Assembly: GCF_003316765.1 (NCBI RefSeq)
Contig: NZ_NIJF01000067.1
Coordinates: 40,988 to 104,987, forward strand
Direction of reading: 5' to 3'
From: Bacillus sp. P14.5
Lineage (GTDB): Bacteria; Bacillota; Bacilli; Bacillales; Bacillaceae_B
Length of the DNA: 64,000 bases
Part shown: piece by piece, positions 29,227-37,979 of the stretch
Position numbering within the stretch: position 1 is the first letter of the stretch
Layout of the letters: every line of letters starts with the position of its first letter
The notes under the pieces: generated by a model
The model's database searches: none
Seen by the model: only the letters and a program-made list of their open reading frames with translations
What the model was told of the DNA's origin: nothing
Program-made: the position numbers and the translations under genes

Positions 29227-29886
29227 ATGATAGTTATGGGGATCGATTTATCAGGACCTTCTAATCCCAAGGATACAGTAATATCCATATTTGAAAAAGT
29301 CAATGGCTCTCTGAAATTCAGGCAGCTGATTTCTGGAGCCACGGACGAAGTGATTATTTCCAGAATTAAGAGAGAAGCTGAGAATAACTCTGTGTTCGTG
29401 GGAATTGACTCACCGCTATCCTACCAGGACGGCGGTGGAGACCGACAGGCTGACAAACGCCTGCGGGCTTATATAAAGAGTCTTGGAATGAATACAGCTT
29501 CGGTTATGTCACCCACCATGAATCGAATGGCTTACCTCACATTGAGAGGGATAGCTCTTACAAGAGCCATTGGATCTCTTGAAACAGGCAGACCGGTAAA
29601 AATAGTAGAGGTTCATCCTGGAGCAGCTATGGGATCCCGGATATCTGATGAGTTACTCCCTCACCTTCTTCAATACAAAAGAAATGAGGATTCACTTAAG
29701 CACATCTTTAATTTTCTTCAATCCACAGGTTTAAACGAACTGCCGGAAGAGGCTTCCTCCTCAACACATGCTGTTGATGCTTGCGCCGCAGCTCTGGGAG
29801 CCTGGTTCTGGGCTGATCCATATCTTGAACCGAACTGGTGCCAAGAAGCAGCCCCTCCCCATCATCCATACGACTTTTGCTGCTGA
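29227..29886 (+). CDS. DUF429 family predicted nuclease
   Basis: 219 residues. The N-terminal MGIDLSGPSNPKDT and VFVGIDSPLSY strands carry Asp residues in RNase-H-like positions; VEVHPGAAMGSRI and AVDACAAALGAWF complete the DUF429 pattern. The biological role is unknown. AGCAGGTGAGTTC precedes the ATG; a second ATG three codons later is possible. The C-terminus ends in an unusual CQEAAPPHHPYDFCC. Confidence 0.82.
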   Translation: MIVMGIDLSGPSNPKDTVISIFEKVNGSLKFRQLISGATDEVIISRIKREAENNSVFVGIDSPLSYQDGGGDRQADKRLRAYIKSLGMNTASVMSPTMNRMAYLTLRGIALTRAIGSLETGRPVKIVEVHPGAAMGSRISDELLPHLLQYKRNEDSLKHIFNFLQSTGLNELPEEASSSTHAVDACAAALGAWFWADPYLEPNWCQEAAPPHHPYDFCC

Positions 29887-29974
29887 AAAGTTTGGGGTAA
29901 TCCATGAAAAAATGGCCGCAACGTAAGAGCACTGAAAAATCTAGTATTTCTCGAACCTAACTTTGATTAAATCT

Positions 29975-30337
29975 AAAGAGGCTGGGACAAAACCTTATAA
30001 AAAGCTCTTTTCAAAAGAATGTGTCTGAGTTTAAAGAAAGGATTTCCGCTCCAGGTGCACGACTCCGCGGGGCGGGCGCTGAGCCTCCTCGGCTTTGCCT
30101 GCGGGGTCTCACCTGTCCCGCTAGTCCCGCAGGAGGTCGCACACCTTCCGCTCCAATCCGCCTACAATCAGGAACTGGCGGATAACCTACTCTAAAAAAT
30201 AACATCTTTAAGGTAAGAGCCTAATAACAAAAATAAAACCTCATGAGATCAAGGTTATAACCTTGATCTCATGAGGTTTTATTTTCGATGTTTTCTACTT
30301 GCATCAATTAGTTTTCTACTTTTGTCCCAGCCTCTTT
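29975..30337 (+). repeat. 363-bp GAGGCTGGGACAAAA element, complete copy
   Basis: Bounded by perfect 18-bp inverted ends: AAAGAGGCTGGGACAAAA (29975-29992) and TTTTGTCCCAGCCTCTTT (30320-30337). Inside are a GC-rich block (30060-30135: GCGGGGTCTCACCTGTCC, CCCGCAGGAGGTCGCAC) and a long hairpin near 30235-30281 (CTCATGAGATCAAGG / CCTTGATCTCATGAG). It has no coding capacity. A second, broken copy is at 63448-64000 in the opposite orientation. Confidence 0.9.
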
Positions 30338-30399
30338 GCTCTGCGTCTTGAAGCCTCTCTTAGCGGCACCGGCCAAAATGGCCAATTGGTTGTTTTCAT

Positions 30400-30980
30400 C
30401 AGCAATTAATTCCCAATGAAAAATTTTAAGAAATAAGAGGAGAAAATCCGCTTATATTAAAAGGCTCTTCACGTAAACTTTGTGGCTATTTAATACTAAT
30501 TCCAGAGAAAAACAACCTTAATTCTCCGGGATAACTTAGTTAACATGAAAAGAAAAGAGCTGATCCCTCCGATTAAAGTGAAAAACCTTAGTACCCGGGG
30601 AAAAATCCGGCTCTTGGGATTTTTCCGAAAGCAACAATGTATGCGAAAATAGCCTTTTAAAAAGAGCACCATAAACAGCTAAATTAAGCGGAGAAATTCC
30701 GCTTATTCTATTTGCTTAAAAGATGTGAAAATGGTCCATTTAGCTGTGTTTAAGCGGAAAAAATTTCGCTTAATACCTCATATCAAATACAATTTTGCAT
30801 CTTAGCCGGAAAAATTCCGCTTATTTTGAATTATTCATATCATTCATAAATAAACCATCTGCTTGAATGGTAAGAAGTGTTAGGGAGAACCGCTAATCCC
30901 CTCATGAAAGGATATTTTCAATACCTCGCTATAAGCCCGTTGGAACCCCCGTCATACCCTGGTGTTTTCAGGACCATGAA
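30400..30980 (+). repeat. CCGCTTAT tandem-hairpin repeat, copy 2, interrupted
   Basis: Same order of blocks as 12966-13353: TTTCATCAGCAATT, the CCGCTTAT units, TTATTCATATCATTC, GCTTGAATGGTAAGAAGTG and CCTCGCTATAAGCCCG. It is split by the short element at 30464-30654. It lies between convergent DUF429 and STAS genes. Confidence 0.8.
30464..30654 (+). mobile_element. Short GGCT/AGCC element inserted in another repeat
   Basis: 191 bp from GGCTCTTCACGTAAACTTTG to GCAACAATGTATGCGAAAATAGCC; the ends are inverted repeats. Flanks are TATTAAAA (left) and TTTTAAAA (right), while the uninterrupted copy at 13038-13060 reads CTTATTTTAAAAAGAGC. This is an 8-bp target duplication with one mismatch. Confidence 0.82.
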
Positions 30981-30988
30981 TAAAGATT

Positions 30989-31033
30989 AAGCCGGCTGTC
31001 CTTCCTTTTTCAGGAAGGACAGCCGGCTTTTAT
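30989..31033. terminator. Strong stem-loop after repeat copy 2
   Basis: AAGCCGGCTGTCCTTCCT and AGGAAGGACAGCCGGCTT form a perfect 18-bp stem with a 5-nt loop, followed by TTATA on plus and by TAATC on minus. It may serve the minus-strand STAS gene 170 bp away. Confidence 0.7.
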
Positions 31034-31204
31034 ACTCGATCATTACTTTCATCTACGGTAAGATTTTAGAACACTTTTAATGTGCACCGGAAAAATACCA
31101 TTACAACTTGTAACTCCATGCGAATCATACCGGAACAATTCTGCCGATTGAATTACTGTTGGCCTTTTTCAAAACTCCCGAAGCATTGGCAGAGTTTTCT
31201 TTTA

Positions 31205-32005
31205 TTAACGGATAAGACTTTCAACATGCAATCCATTTTCCTTCAAAGCCTGCTTCAAGCTGCTGTATGAAGGATAATCTTTGAAATCAATACCTAAATG
31301 TACCGCTGTCATTGCCAATTCAGGTCGAATACCTGAAAGGTAAGCTTCTACTCCAATCAATTTTAAACTACAGATCATTTGGAAGATTTGATTGGCGATC
31401 ATCGTGTCTATCGTTCCTACTCCGGAAATATCAATAAATAACCTGGTGATGTTATACTTTGTGCATTGCTCTAATACTGAATCAGCCAGCCCTTCTGCGA
31501 TGGTGATATTCAAATTTCCAAGCAAAGGAAAAATCGCAACAGATTCAGTAACGGGTATCACAGGTGATATTATCGCTTTAATAAGATTTTCCTGCTTTGA
31601 TAATGATTCTTTTGTTTTCGCATGATAGATTTCAGTGAATTTCTCTATGACAGAATCAAACCCTGAATTCAACTCCCTGCTCCACTCCAATACTTGAGGA
31701 GTTTCCGGATTGTGATCATTTATGAATTTCTCAATATATCTCCATAATATCCTCCTAAATATGCCAAACTGCTGAACCACCTCAAATATCGATGTACCAT
31801 TCTTCACACGTTCTTGTGCGATCTTTTCAGCCCAAAGAACAACTTTTTCGCCAAAGTTATCCTTGCAAATGAATACATAAGCAAGACTTTCAATGAATTC
31901 CGAATTTTGGCTTCGCAGCGTGCTCTCCATCTCAGCGGATGCATTTTTGGAATAAACAGAATATCCACTAGAGTCCTTGCGGGAATCGAGCCAGTCATCT
32001 GTCAT
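31205..32005 (-). CDS. RsbR-type stressosome protein (RsbRD N-domain + STAS)
   Basis: 266 residues. The all-helical N-terminal half (YVFICKDNFGEKVVLWAEKI, VQQFGIFRRILWRYIEKFI) fits the RsbRD N-terminal domain. The C-terminal STAS domain has the linker SPVIPVTESVAIFPLLGNL and FIDISGVGTIDTMIANQIFQ, where the Thr in IDT is the usual RsbT phosphorylation site. Such paralogues build the stressosome that controls sigma-B. No rsbS or rsbT is adjacent. I see no good ribosome site before the ATG at 32005, so the start is uncertain. Confidence 0.88.
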   Translation of the reverse strand: MTDDWLDSRKDSSGYSVYSKNASAEMESTLRSQNSEFIESLAYVFICKDNFGEKVVLWAEKIAQERVKNGTSIFEVVQQFGIFRRILWRYIEKFINDHNPETPQVLEWSRELNSGFDSVIEKFTEIYHAKTKESLSKQENLIKAIISPVIPVTESVAIFPLLGNLNITIAEGLADSVLEQCTKYNITRLFIDISGVGTIDTMIANQIFQMICSLKLIGVEAYLSGIRPELAMTAVHLGIDFKDYPSYSSLKQALKENGLHVESLIR

Positions 32006-32136
32006 ATTAGGTGCACTATCTATTATGAATTGAAAAAGCAGTTTATTATTTTTTCCTGCATAAGGGGGTTCACCTCATCTTAAATATACTTTCATTTTAT
32101 AAAGCTTTAGTAGTTTTGGCAATATTTAACTGTTTT

Positions 32137-32340
32137 TTAGAATTTGCTTAGAAAAGCATTGTAACCCGCATATAACCTATGTTTTAATTCAGGCTGCGCA
32201 GCCTTTAAATCAATCATTGACTCCATAAAAAGATGAATTGTTGCCTGCATAAGGTGTTCTCCCAAGCAATCCTGGAGATTACTAGCAGCACTACCTAGAC
32301 AATACAGGTCGTATTCACCATTTCTCAAAAGGGTAGTGCC
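32137..32340 (-). pseudogene. Possible truncated small gene
   Basis: A 67-codon frame from an ATG at 32340 reads like protein (MCGTTLLRNGEYDLYCLGSA ... AQPELKHRLYAGYNAFLSKF), helical with normal composition, and the frame stays open further upstream. I find no ribosome site near that ATG, so this may be the end of a decayed gene. No family recognised. Confidence 0.3.
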
Positions 32341-32464
32341 ACACATCAAATTAATATGATCAGTGGCACAAAGTGAATATTTAATGAAATATTTAGCAAG
32401 AAGTGATTTATCCTTGCTGAATATACTATAATAATAAAACAAGTATATATATTGGAGGACAATT

Positions 32465-32764
32465 ATGTTAAAAACTGATATTGGACGATTTAGAGTTATG
32501 GGATTTATTGAAGGTGCATCTCTACTGATTCTGTTATTCATTGCAATGCCGCTTAAATACATAGCAGACATCCCTGAAGCTGTTTCAGTTGCCGGTGCCT
32601 TACATGGCTTCTTTTTCATTCTCTATTTATTGGTTATTGGTTATACGACAATCAAAGTGCGCTGGGCATTCAAGTGGATTTTTGGCTCAGTCCTGGTCGC
32701 CTTTGTTCCATTCGGAAATCTGATGCTGGACAGCCGATTAAAGAAATCAAATTTCACAGCTTAA
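32465..32764 (+). CDS. DUF3817 membrane protein
   Basis: 99 residues with three membrane helices. RFRVMGFIEGASLLILLFIAMPLKY, AGALHGFFFILYL and FGSVLVAFVPFGNLMLD are the DUF3817 pattern (also found fused to MFS proteins). Function unknown. The start follows TTGGAGGACAATT, and two hairpins follow the gene. Confidence 0.88.
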   Translation: MLKTDIGRFRVMGFIEGASLLILLFIAMPLKYIADIPEAVSVAGALHGFFFILYLLVIGYTTIKVRWAFKWIFGSVLVAFVPFGNLMLDSRLKKSNFTA

Positions 32765-32798
32765 GGAGCTTTCCAGATTGAAGTGAAGATTTTAAATC

Positions 32799-32828
32799 AA
32801 CTGCAGCAGTGGAAACCCTGCTGCAGTT
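32799..32828 (+). terminator. Hairpin after the DUF3817 gene
   Basis: AACTGCAGCAG and CTGCTGCAGTT, a perfect 11-bp stem with an 8-nt loop, followed by TTCACC. Confidence 0.65.
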
Positions 32829-32854
32829 TCACCTCCCAAAAGGATATTATCCTA

Positions 32855-32898
32855 AAAAAATACCCTCCTCAAAATTTTTATCGAGAAGGGTATTTTTT
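32855..32898. terminator. Bidirectional terminator
   Basis: AAAAAATACCCTCCTC and GAGAAGGGTATTTTTT arms around a 12-nt loop. It serves the plus DUF3817 gene and the minus 32-residue gene. Confidence 0.75.
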
Positions 32899-32915
32899 GT
32901 ATACTATGACTTTTA

Positions 32916-33014
32916 TCAATAGGATTTTGAACTTCTTCGTTTATTTCTATACTTTTTGTAGATTGGATAAACAATTGGTCCCCACTTTATAAGAGATCTA
33001 ATGATACGCTTCAT
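32916..33014 (-). CDS. 32-residue basic peptide
   Basis: MKRIIRSLIKWGPIVYPIYK followed by KYRNKRRSSKSY. A short hydrophobic/aromatic core is flanked by basic residues, suggesting a membrane-surface peptide. AGGGAGGTTACGGC stands at ideal spacing before the ATG and a terminator lies 18 bp after the stop, which supports a real gene. No known family. Confidence 0.62.
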   Translation of the reverse strand: MKRIIRSLIKWGPIVYPIYKKYRNKRRSSKSY

Positions 33015-33159
33015 GCCGTAACCTCCCTATGATTTCTTATAGTAATGGTTTTCCCTTAATATCAAATTCATAAACTAGCAGTCTCATTCTAAAGTTCATG
33101 GTACATATGTGGCTAGAAGGTTTTTTCAGCCTTTATTGGATGGTATTCTAAAATTATCA

Positions 33160-33639
33160 TCAGTCTATAGGATCAGCTTTTTTCCCATACTTTATCACTT
33201 CGTAAATAGCCAGCCCGTCACTTGGCTGCCCTTCTCCTGTCTTAAAAGGAAACAGAGAGAAAAAGATGAAATATACTGAAAAATAGACGAACTGATAAAA
33301 GAAAATATGGACAGGCAGTGTTCCTTGATAGATCAGAAAGTTGACCACCAGGATTACTGCAAGGTTCGCAAGACTGCCGGCTAAGTAGATGAATATATGA
33401 ACCCATATTTTATCGTATTTTAGACTTTCATATTGACACCAGCCATCCATAAAGTATAATCTTTTCACTTCTAATGGACCGACCTTGAATAAAGTTTTAC
33501 CCGCACCCAGCGTAAAATTTATTTTTGCACCAAATGCTCTTGCTGCCAGAACATGCCCTGCCTCATGAACCAATGTCACCAAAGGCAATGTTAAGAAGAA
33601 TGCAAGAAAAAAGGTCCACATATCACCTAGTGTAAACAT
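33160..33639 (-). CDS. M50-like membrane zinc metalloprotease
   Basis: 159 residues. The first helix carries the zinc motif LVTLVHEAGHVLAARAFGAK (HEAGH), then a cytosolic/extracytosolic loop, and two to three further helices with AGSLANLAVILVVNFLI. The second M50 motif (N/LDG) appears only as QPSDGLAIYEV, so the third ligand is plausible. A minimal site-2-protease-like protein; activity not certain. Confidence 0.78.
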   Translation of the reverse strand: MFTLGDMWTFFLAFFLTLPLVTLVHEAGHVLAARAFGAKINFTLGAGKTLFKVGPLEVKRLYFMDGWCQYESLKYDKIWVHIFIYLAGSLANLAVILVVNFLIYQGTLPVHIFFYQFVYFSVYFIFFSLFPFKTGEGQPSDGLAIYEVIKYGKKADPID

Positions 33640-33860
33640 TTACTAAACCCCCGTTTTTTATTTCCTCTGTCTATTGCCGGAACTCTTATATTCTAAGCGT
33701 ATTGCATTCGAATTTAACAGACTCGTAATACTAGGTTCACAGATGTATTAAAGGAGGCAGAATTTGGTGTCGAACTAAACTCTTCTAAATATTCTGTATA
33801 CAAAGAAAGAGTCCTCTTTAAGAAGGACCCTTCACCGCACAATGCTGTAGTTTAAATGCA

Positions 33861-34046
33861 AAGCTGTTTTTGAATATAATTCTGCTTCCGAAAAGATTCC
33901 AGGAGCCGGTTTCCCCTTAGATACCAATGTTTTTCTCTTTGAACGAGGAGACCGGTTCTTTTCTATTTGTCAGGATATAGCCGATGAATAATAGTGTCAT
34001 TTTTTTAAGGTTCTATTACAAAGCAACTAGGTTTACGTAAATAGCC
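33861..34046 (-). repeat. Diverged copy of the GGCT/AGCC short element
   Basis: AGCTGTTTTTGAATATAATTCTGCTTCCG at one end, AGGAGCCGG and GAGACCGGTTCTT inside, and GCAACTAGGTTTACGTAAATAGCC at the other. It ends 11 bp before the stop of the next minus-strand gene. Confidence 0.6.
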
Positions 34047-34057
34047 AAGTGGAATAG

Positions 34058-34336
34058 CTACTGAAGCTTTTTATATTCCCGTATAAAAAAAGCTGGATCT
34101 TGTTTTACATAAAAAGTGTGAACACCCTGATGAGTATGTAAATAAAGAAACCCTCTTCCTTCATTTAATGACTTGTAGGAAATATCATAGACATCTTTTA
34201 TCCAAAAAGATTTCAATGAGCATTCTATAAATTCGCCATATAGTAATAATTCATGTTCTGATTCATGTGATGCCTGGATATTACTTTCTATCTTCCTGGA
34301 GACAACATAATAAGGGTGGCTCGCAATTACTTTCAT
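34058..34336 (-). CDS. Hypothetical protein coupled to an oxidoreductase
   Basis: 92 residues (MKVIASHPYYVVSRKIESNI ... VKQDPAFFIREYKKLQ), mixed alpha/beta, no motif. Its ATG shares one base with the stop of the upstream gene (TAATG), so translation is probably coupled and the two act together. The alternation of charged and aromatic residues in the C-terminal half resembles PH-like small beta proteins, but I do not claim that. Confidence 0.72.
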   Translation of the reverse strand: MKVIASHPYYVVSRKIESNIQASHESEHELLLYGEFIECSLKSFWIKDVYDISYKSLNEGRGFLYLHTHQGVHTFYVKQDPAFFIREYKKLQ

Positions 34337-35322
34337 TAAGAATCATCACTGGGAAACCTAATACCGATCTGCCTTCTTGCCTCTTCCAGAATTTCCATAG
34401 TTTCTAAAGATTGCCTGAAGGATTGTATGGCTGATTCTTTTTCACCTTTCTTAACCAGGTCGACAAACTCACTGATTTCGTAAAACATGGTATTTTCCTC
34501 TTGAGCAGTACTGATATCTTCAATTGAACCATCTCTGTAATGTAATTCTACCTTTTGAGGATCAGAAATACTGTCAATGATAATGCTGCCATCCTCTCCT
34601 TGAATTTCTGAAGGGATGTTGGAATTTGTAATCTTAGAGTACATCGCCACTGCTTCCATATCTTCATATTTAAAAAGAATGGTTCCTTCACCATCTGCAC
34701 CTGTCTCCAGTAACATCCCCTGGGCAAAAATACTGTCAGGCACTCCAAATAAGGCAACTATTGGAACAATGCAGTAAACGCCGATATCCATCAACGAACC
34801 ATTCGCCAGTTGAGGTTTGAAAGCATTAAGGACCGTTCCCTCCCTATATGCATCGTACCTGGAGGAATATTGATTTTTAACAGACACAAATCTTCTTACC
34901 TTGCCAATCTTGGGAAGGTTGTCTTTGATTGCCTGAAAACCTGGGATGAAGGTCGTTTTTAATGCCTCCATCAACAAAACGTCATTTTCCTTGGCTGCCT
35001 GAATCATGGTCAGAAGTTCTTTGGTATTACTGGCAGCAGGCTTTTCACATAAGACGTGTTTTCCATTATTCATAAAGAGAATGGATTGTTCAGCGTGCAG
35101 AATATTGGGACTTGCTATGTAAACGGCATCGATGGTGTCGCTCTTTGCCATCTCCTCCAAGTCAGTGAACGTTTTCTTCACTCCGTGTTTCCCTGCAAAT
35201 TCACCAGCTCGTTCCGCTGTCCTGGAAAAGACCGCTGTCAGTTCAAAGCCCTCCACTTTTCCTGCAGCATCCAGAAATCGATCAGTTATCCAATTGGTAC
35301 CAACAACTCCAAATCGAATCAT
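34336..35322 (-). CDS. Gfo/Idh/MocA family oxidoreductase
   Basis: 328 residues. N-terminal Rossmann fold MIRFGVVGTNWITDRFLDAA, then DAVYIASPNILHAEQ and the family Lys in HVLCEKPAASN. The C-terminal part has NGSLMDIGVYCIVPIVALFG, with Asp and Tyr of the catalytic segment where many members have D-x-G-x-H. Substrate is probably a sugar or polyol; unknown. I start at the ATG 35322 after GAGAGGGG rather than the earlier ATG. Confidence 0.9.
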   Translation of the reverse strand: MIRFGVVGTNWITDRFLDAAGKVEGFELTAVFSRTAERAGEFAGKHGVKKTFTDLEEMAKSDTIDAVYIASPNILHAEQSILFMNNGKHVLCEKPAASNTKELLTMIQAAKENDVLLMEALKTTFIPGFQAIKDNLPKIGKVRRFVSVKNQYSSRYDAYREGTVLNAFKPQLANGSLMDIGVYCIVPIVALFGVPDSIFAQGMLLETGADGEGTILFKYEDMEAVAMYSKITNSNIPSEIQGEDGSIIIDSISDPQKVELHYRDGSIEDISTAQEENTMFYEISEFVDLVKKGEKESAIQSFRQSLETMEILEEARRQIGIRFPSDDS

Positions 35323-35581
35323 TTTAAACCCCTCTCTATTCACTACTTGAATATTTAATACTCACACTTTATCACTTTTTACGAACAGAATGAAATTATA
35401 CACGCTGATTGAGAAACAACTTTTACTAATTTTTGCTCACTTGCTCTCATATATTTAACCGATATGATTCAGACAGGTCTGATTTTTTTCTTCCCTGCTC
35501 CGAAGTGTAATGGTAACGGAGAAACAATTACCGTCATTATGGAAGGGTCTTTCGAGAAAATATAAAGGAGTGTCATTATGT

Positions 35582-36393
35582 ATGAGTAGAAATGGTTTTG
35601 AGGAAAAAGCCCTTTATGAACATTGCTTTTGGCTTCAAATACTTGGTGACCACGCCCGATTCATTAGAGATACATTGTCACCAGTCGAGAAAGAGGAGAT
35701 CGAAAAAGCGGAACAATTTATCGGCATCATGGATCAGCTTCTTGAAATGTCAAGGCAGCCTCTATCGGGGCAAAAGCTGGAAGATCTGACAGCAATGGCT
35801 GCAAAACAGACGGAGAAGTTAAGAACATTCAAACTTTCGCTTATAAAAAGAAATTAACCGGGAAGGTGATCATCGGACTCGGCGAAACCTTCATAAATCA
35901 TATGGTCAATGAATTGGAGGAATATATTAAAATCCTTGATGGTCTCATTAAAAACCAGGAGGTCCCTGATTTTCACCCTGTTCATCATCATTTGCTCTGG
36001 CTGTCCGATGCTGCAGGACATGCAGGCGCAATAAACGATAATCTCGACCTTAGTGAGAAAAAATTGAAACACCAAAGTACCGCTTTTCAAAAAGAATTTG
36101 AAGCATTTTATTTAAAAGCCATCGAACTTGCAGGTTATATGAGAACTGGCCTTGTCGAGTTCCCTGCCCTAAAGAAGTTCAATGAAGATGTGGAACTTGA
36201 AATGAAAATTTTCAAAGGCTTTCTAGATGAGTTAGAGGAGTGGGAGATGAACAATAAGCTGCTTGGTTCATTTTCTGCATTAATGGCTGACCATATGGGG
36301 CGGGAAGAATGTTACTACCTAATCAAACTTTACGAATCAGCAGGAACCCAGCTGCCGGAATGCGACCCTACTGCTCCCCGGGTAAAAGTCTAG
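35582..36393 (+). CDS. DUF2935 family protein, frame-interrupted
   Basis: Two frames (35582-35857 and about 35854-36393) make one DUF2935 protein of about 270 residues. Each half has a repeated ferritin-like helix pair: LYEHCFWLQILGDHARFIRD in the first, and HHHLLWLSDAAGHAGAINDN plus LMADHMGREECYYL in the second, with His/Glu that may bind metal. Adding one A at 35845-35853 gives LIKKKLTGKVIIGLGETFIN. In B. cereus and relatives this family is uncharacterised. Confidence 0.82.
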
Positions 36394-36462
36394 ATCCATT
36401 ACCACTTTAATTCCCTAAGAGGGACAGTCCCTTTTCACGCATTAAAATAATAAAACACCCAA

Positions 36463-36484
36463 AAGCCCAAGTCATCTTGGGCTT
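36463..36484 (-). terminator. Terminator of the methyltransferase gene
   Basis: AAGCCCAAG and CTTGGGCTT with a 4-nt loop, three bases after the stop, with TTTGGGTGTTTT on the minus strand. Confidence 0.8.
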
Positions 36485-36487
36485 CCT

Positions 36488-37192
36488 TCATTTTATACAG
36501 CGGATGATCCGCACTCCAAGCAAGTCTTTGTATTTCGCTAAATATTCTTCATGTCGGTCCAGCATTTCATGGATTTCCTCTGGAATAACTTCAGATAAAT
36601 TAAATTCTATAACGGGTTCAGGAGATAGCAGCGGAAAGTCAGGGCTTTCAATCTCAACCATGCTGAATCCCGCTTCCTCTGTACATTTTCTCCATTCTTC
36701 CTCCTTGAGAAGATACTGTACACCGTAGAAATTGTTTACCTCATCCTTATTTTCATTTGCGATTTCTCCCTCAGCTGTCATCTCGACTGCAATGAGGACA
36801 CCTCCTGATTTTAACACTCTATGAGCTTCCGAGAGGACGGCTTTCTTGTCTACAAATGATAATACTGATTCACTGATTATGAAATCAAACTCTTGGTCAT
36901 CAAAGGGCATACTCTCTGCAGATCCTTCAATGAGCTCGACATTAAAGCCTTCAGCTTGCATTCTCTTGCGGGCTTTTTCCAGCATGACCGGGTGATTTTC
37001 CAAACCCACCACTCTGCTTCCGAACATTTCTTTTATGAAAGCTGCTGTCTGCCCTGTTCCACAGCCGATATCCAGTACTGACATGCTGTCTGATATAGTT
37101 TCTCGGTACAATAGTTCTTTTGTTAGCAAAATCCCTCCAGGATGTGCTCCTCCAATTCCATATAAAGCCAAGAAATCAAGATAATTGCCCAT
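36488..37192 (-). CDS. Class I SAM-dependent methyltransferase
   Basis: 234 residues. Motif I is VLDIGCGTGQTAAFI, motif II VVGLENHPVMLEKARKRM, then GSAESMPFDDQEFDFIISES and EAHRVLKSGGVLIAVEM (motif III). The target is unknown; the fold resembles UbiE/Cyclopropane-type small-molecule methyltransferases. The ATG at 37192 has AAGAGGAG 8 nt upstream; the earlier ATG at 37231 has none. Confidence 0.88.
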   Translation of the reverse strand: MGNYLDFLALYGIGGAHPGGILLTKELLYRETISDSMSVLDIGCGTGQTAAFIKEMFGSRVVGLENHPVMLEKARKRMQAEGFNVELIEGSAESMPFDDQEFDFIISESVLSFVDKKAVLSEAHRVLKSGGVLIAVEMTAEGEIANENKDEVNNFYGVQYLLKEEEWRKCTEEAGFSMVEIESPDFPLLSPEPVIEFNLSEVIPEEIHEMLDRHEEYLAKYKDLLGVRIIRCIK

Positions 37193-37381
37193 TTCTCCAA
37201 CTCCTCTTTCCCAATAATTTCGTAAAGTCACTGACTTTTATACATAGTCCAGCCTCCGCCCGCTATCCCTTTCTCTAATCATTTAATGAATAGCAGAGGA
37301 AATAGGTGAATGTACAAGCAACCTGTCTATCTTTGAATAAATTGATATTATACTAACTGAATTTGAGAGGAGAAGATAAAT

Positions 37382-37621
37382 ATGAACTATTATAACTTAT
37401 GCTGCCGCTACCATGGGAAGGTCGTCAGAATCAATGATCGTTTTGGGAGGAACCATATTGGAGAAATCACGAGAGTTACAAACAGCAAAGTATATATCCG
37501 TCCTGTAAGATCAAATCAGGGATACGGCTACCTGGGCTGGGGTTATGGCTATGCTGGATTTGGATACGGAATCGCCTTGGGAACAATTACAGGATTGGCA
37601 CTTGCTGCATTCTTCTGGTAA
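37382..37621 (+). CDS. Small protein with Gly/Tyr-rich hydrophobic tail
   Basis: 79 residues. The N-terminal part (YHGKVVRINDRFGRNHIGEI) looks like a small beta-barrel, followed by GYGYLGWGYGYAGFGYGIAL and a short membrane-like helix ending AAFFW. Similar small proteins occur near spore genes in Bacillus. The start follows GAGAGGAGAAGATAAAT. It is 27 bp upstream of a GerPF-like gene and probably in one transcript with it. Confidence 0.7.
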   Translation: MNYYNLCCRYHGKVVRINDRFGRNHIGEITRVTNSKVYIRPVRSNQGYGYLGWGYGYAGFGYGIALGTITGLALAAFFW

Positions 37622-37648
37622 AACTGTATAAAAAGGAGCCAGAGCATC

Positions 37649-37875
37649 ATGCCTTGTTTTATAAAAAGTGTATATATTAAAGAAATAAGTGGCGGGGAAG
37701 TTATTTTCGGTGGTCCAATATATCAGTCACCGATTTCAAGCAGCAAAAGCACTACTGGACCTGGTTCAGGAAACATAGGTCCGTTTCAAATTACCAATAC
37801 AGGTTTTTCCAGCACAACTGCATTCCCGGTTGAAATTCCAGGATCCAGCAGCGGCCACCCTTTTAATTTTTTTAA
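37649..37875 (+). CDS. GerPA/GerPF-like spore germination protein
   Basis: About 75 residues (MPCFIKSVYIKEISGGEVIF, SPISSSKSTTGPGSGNIGPF, ending GHPFNFF). The GerPA/PF family in the spore coat helps germinants pass to the inner membrane receptors. The literal frame runs on to 38020, but that tail passes through a terminator hairpin and has no family match. One extra T in the seven-T run 37867-37873 creates TAA right after FNFF, so the short form is the likely product. The start follows AAAAGGAGCCAGAGC. Confidence 0.72.
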
Positions 37876-37893
37876 CCATCGTAAATTCACACC

Positions 37894-37935
37894 AAAAAGC
37901 AGGATGTTTTATAAAAAGCACCCTGCTTTTTTCTT
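37894..37935 (+). terminator. Terminator of the GerPF-like gene
   Basis: AAAAAGCAGG and CCTGCTTTTT arms, T-run after. It lies inside the spurious 3' extension of the preceding frame, and it may also serve the convergent CPBP gene. Confidence 0.8.
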
Positions 37936-37979
37936 CTTAACAGTAGAACTTTCTTACTGTACTCCCCTAAACCGCAAAT

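Noticed and set aside
30011..30205. 64-codon frame, Pro/Arg/Gly-rich
   Set aside because: Lies inside the GC-rich block of the 363-bp repeat; no ribosome site, composition follows the repeat's GC content.
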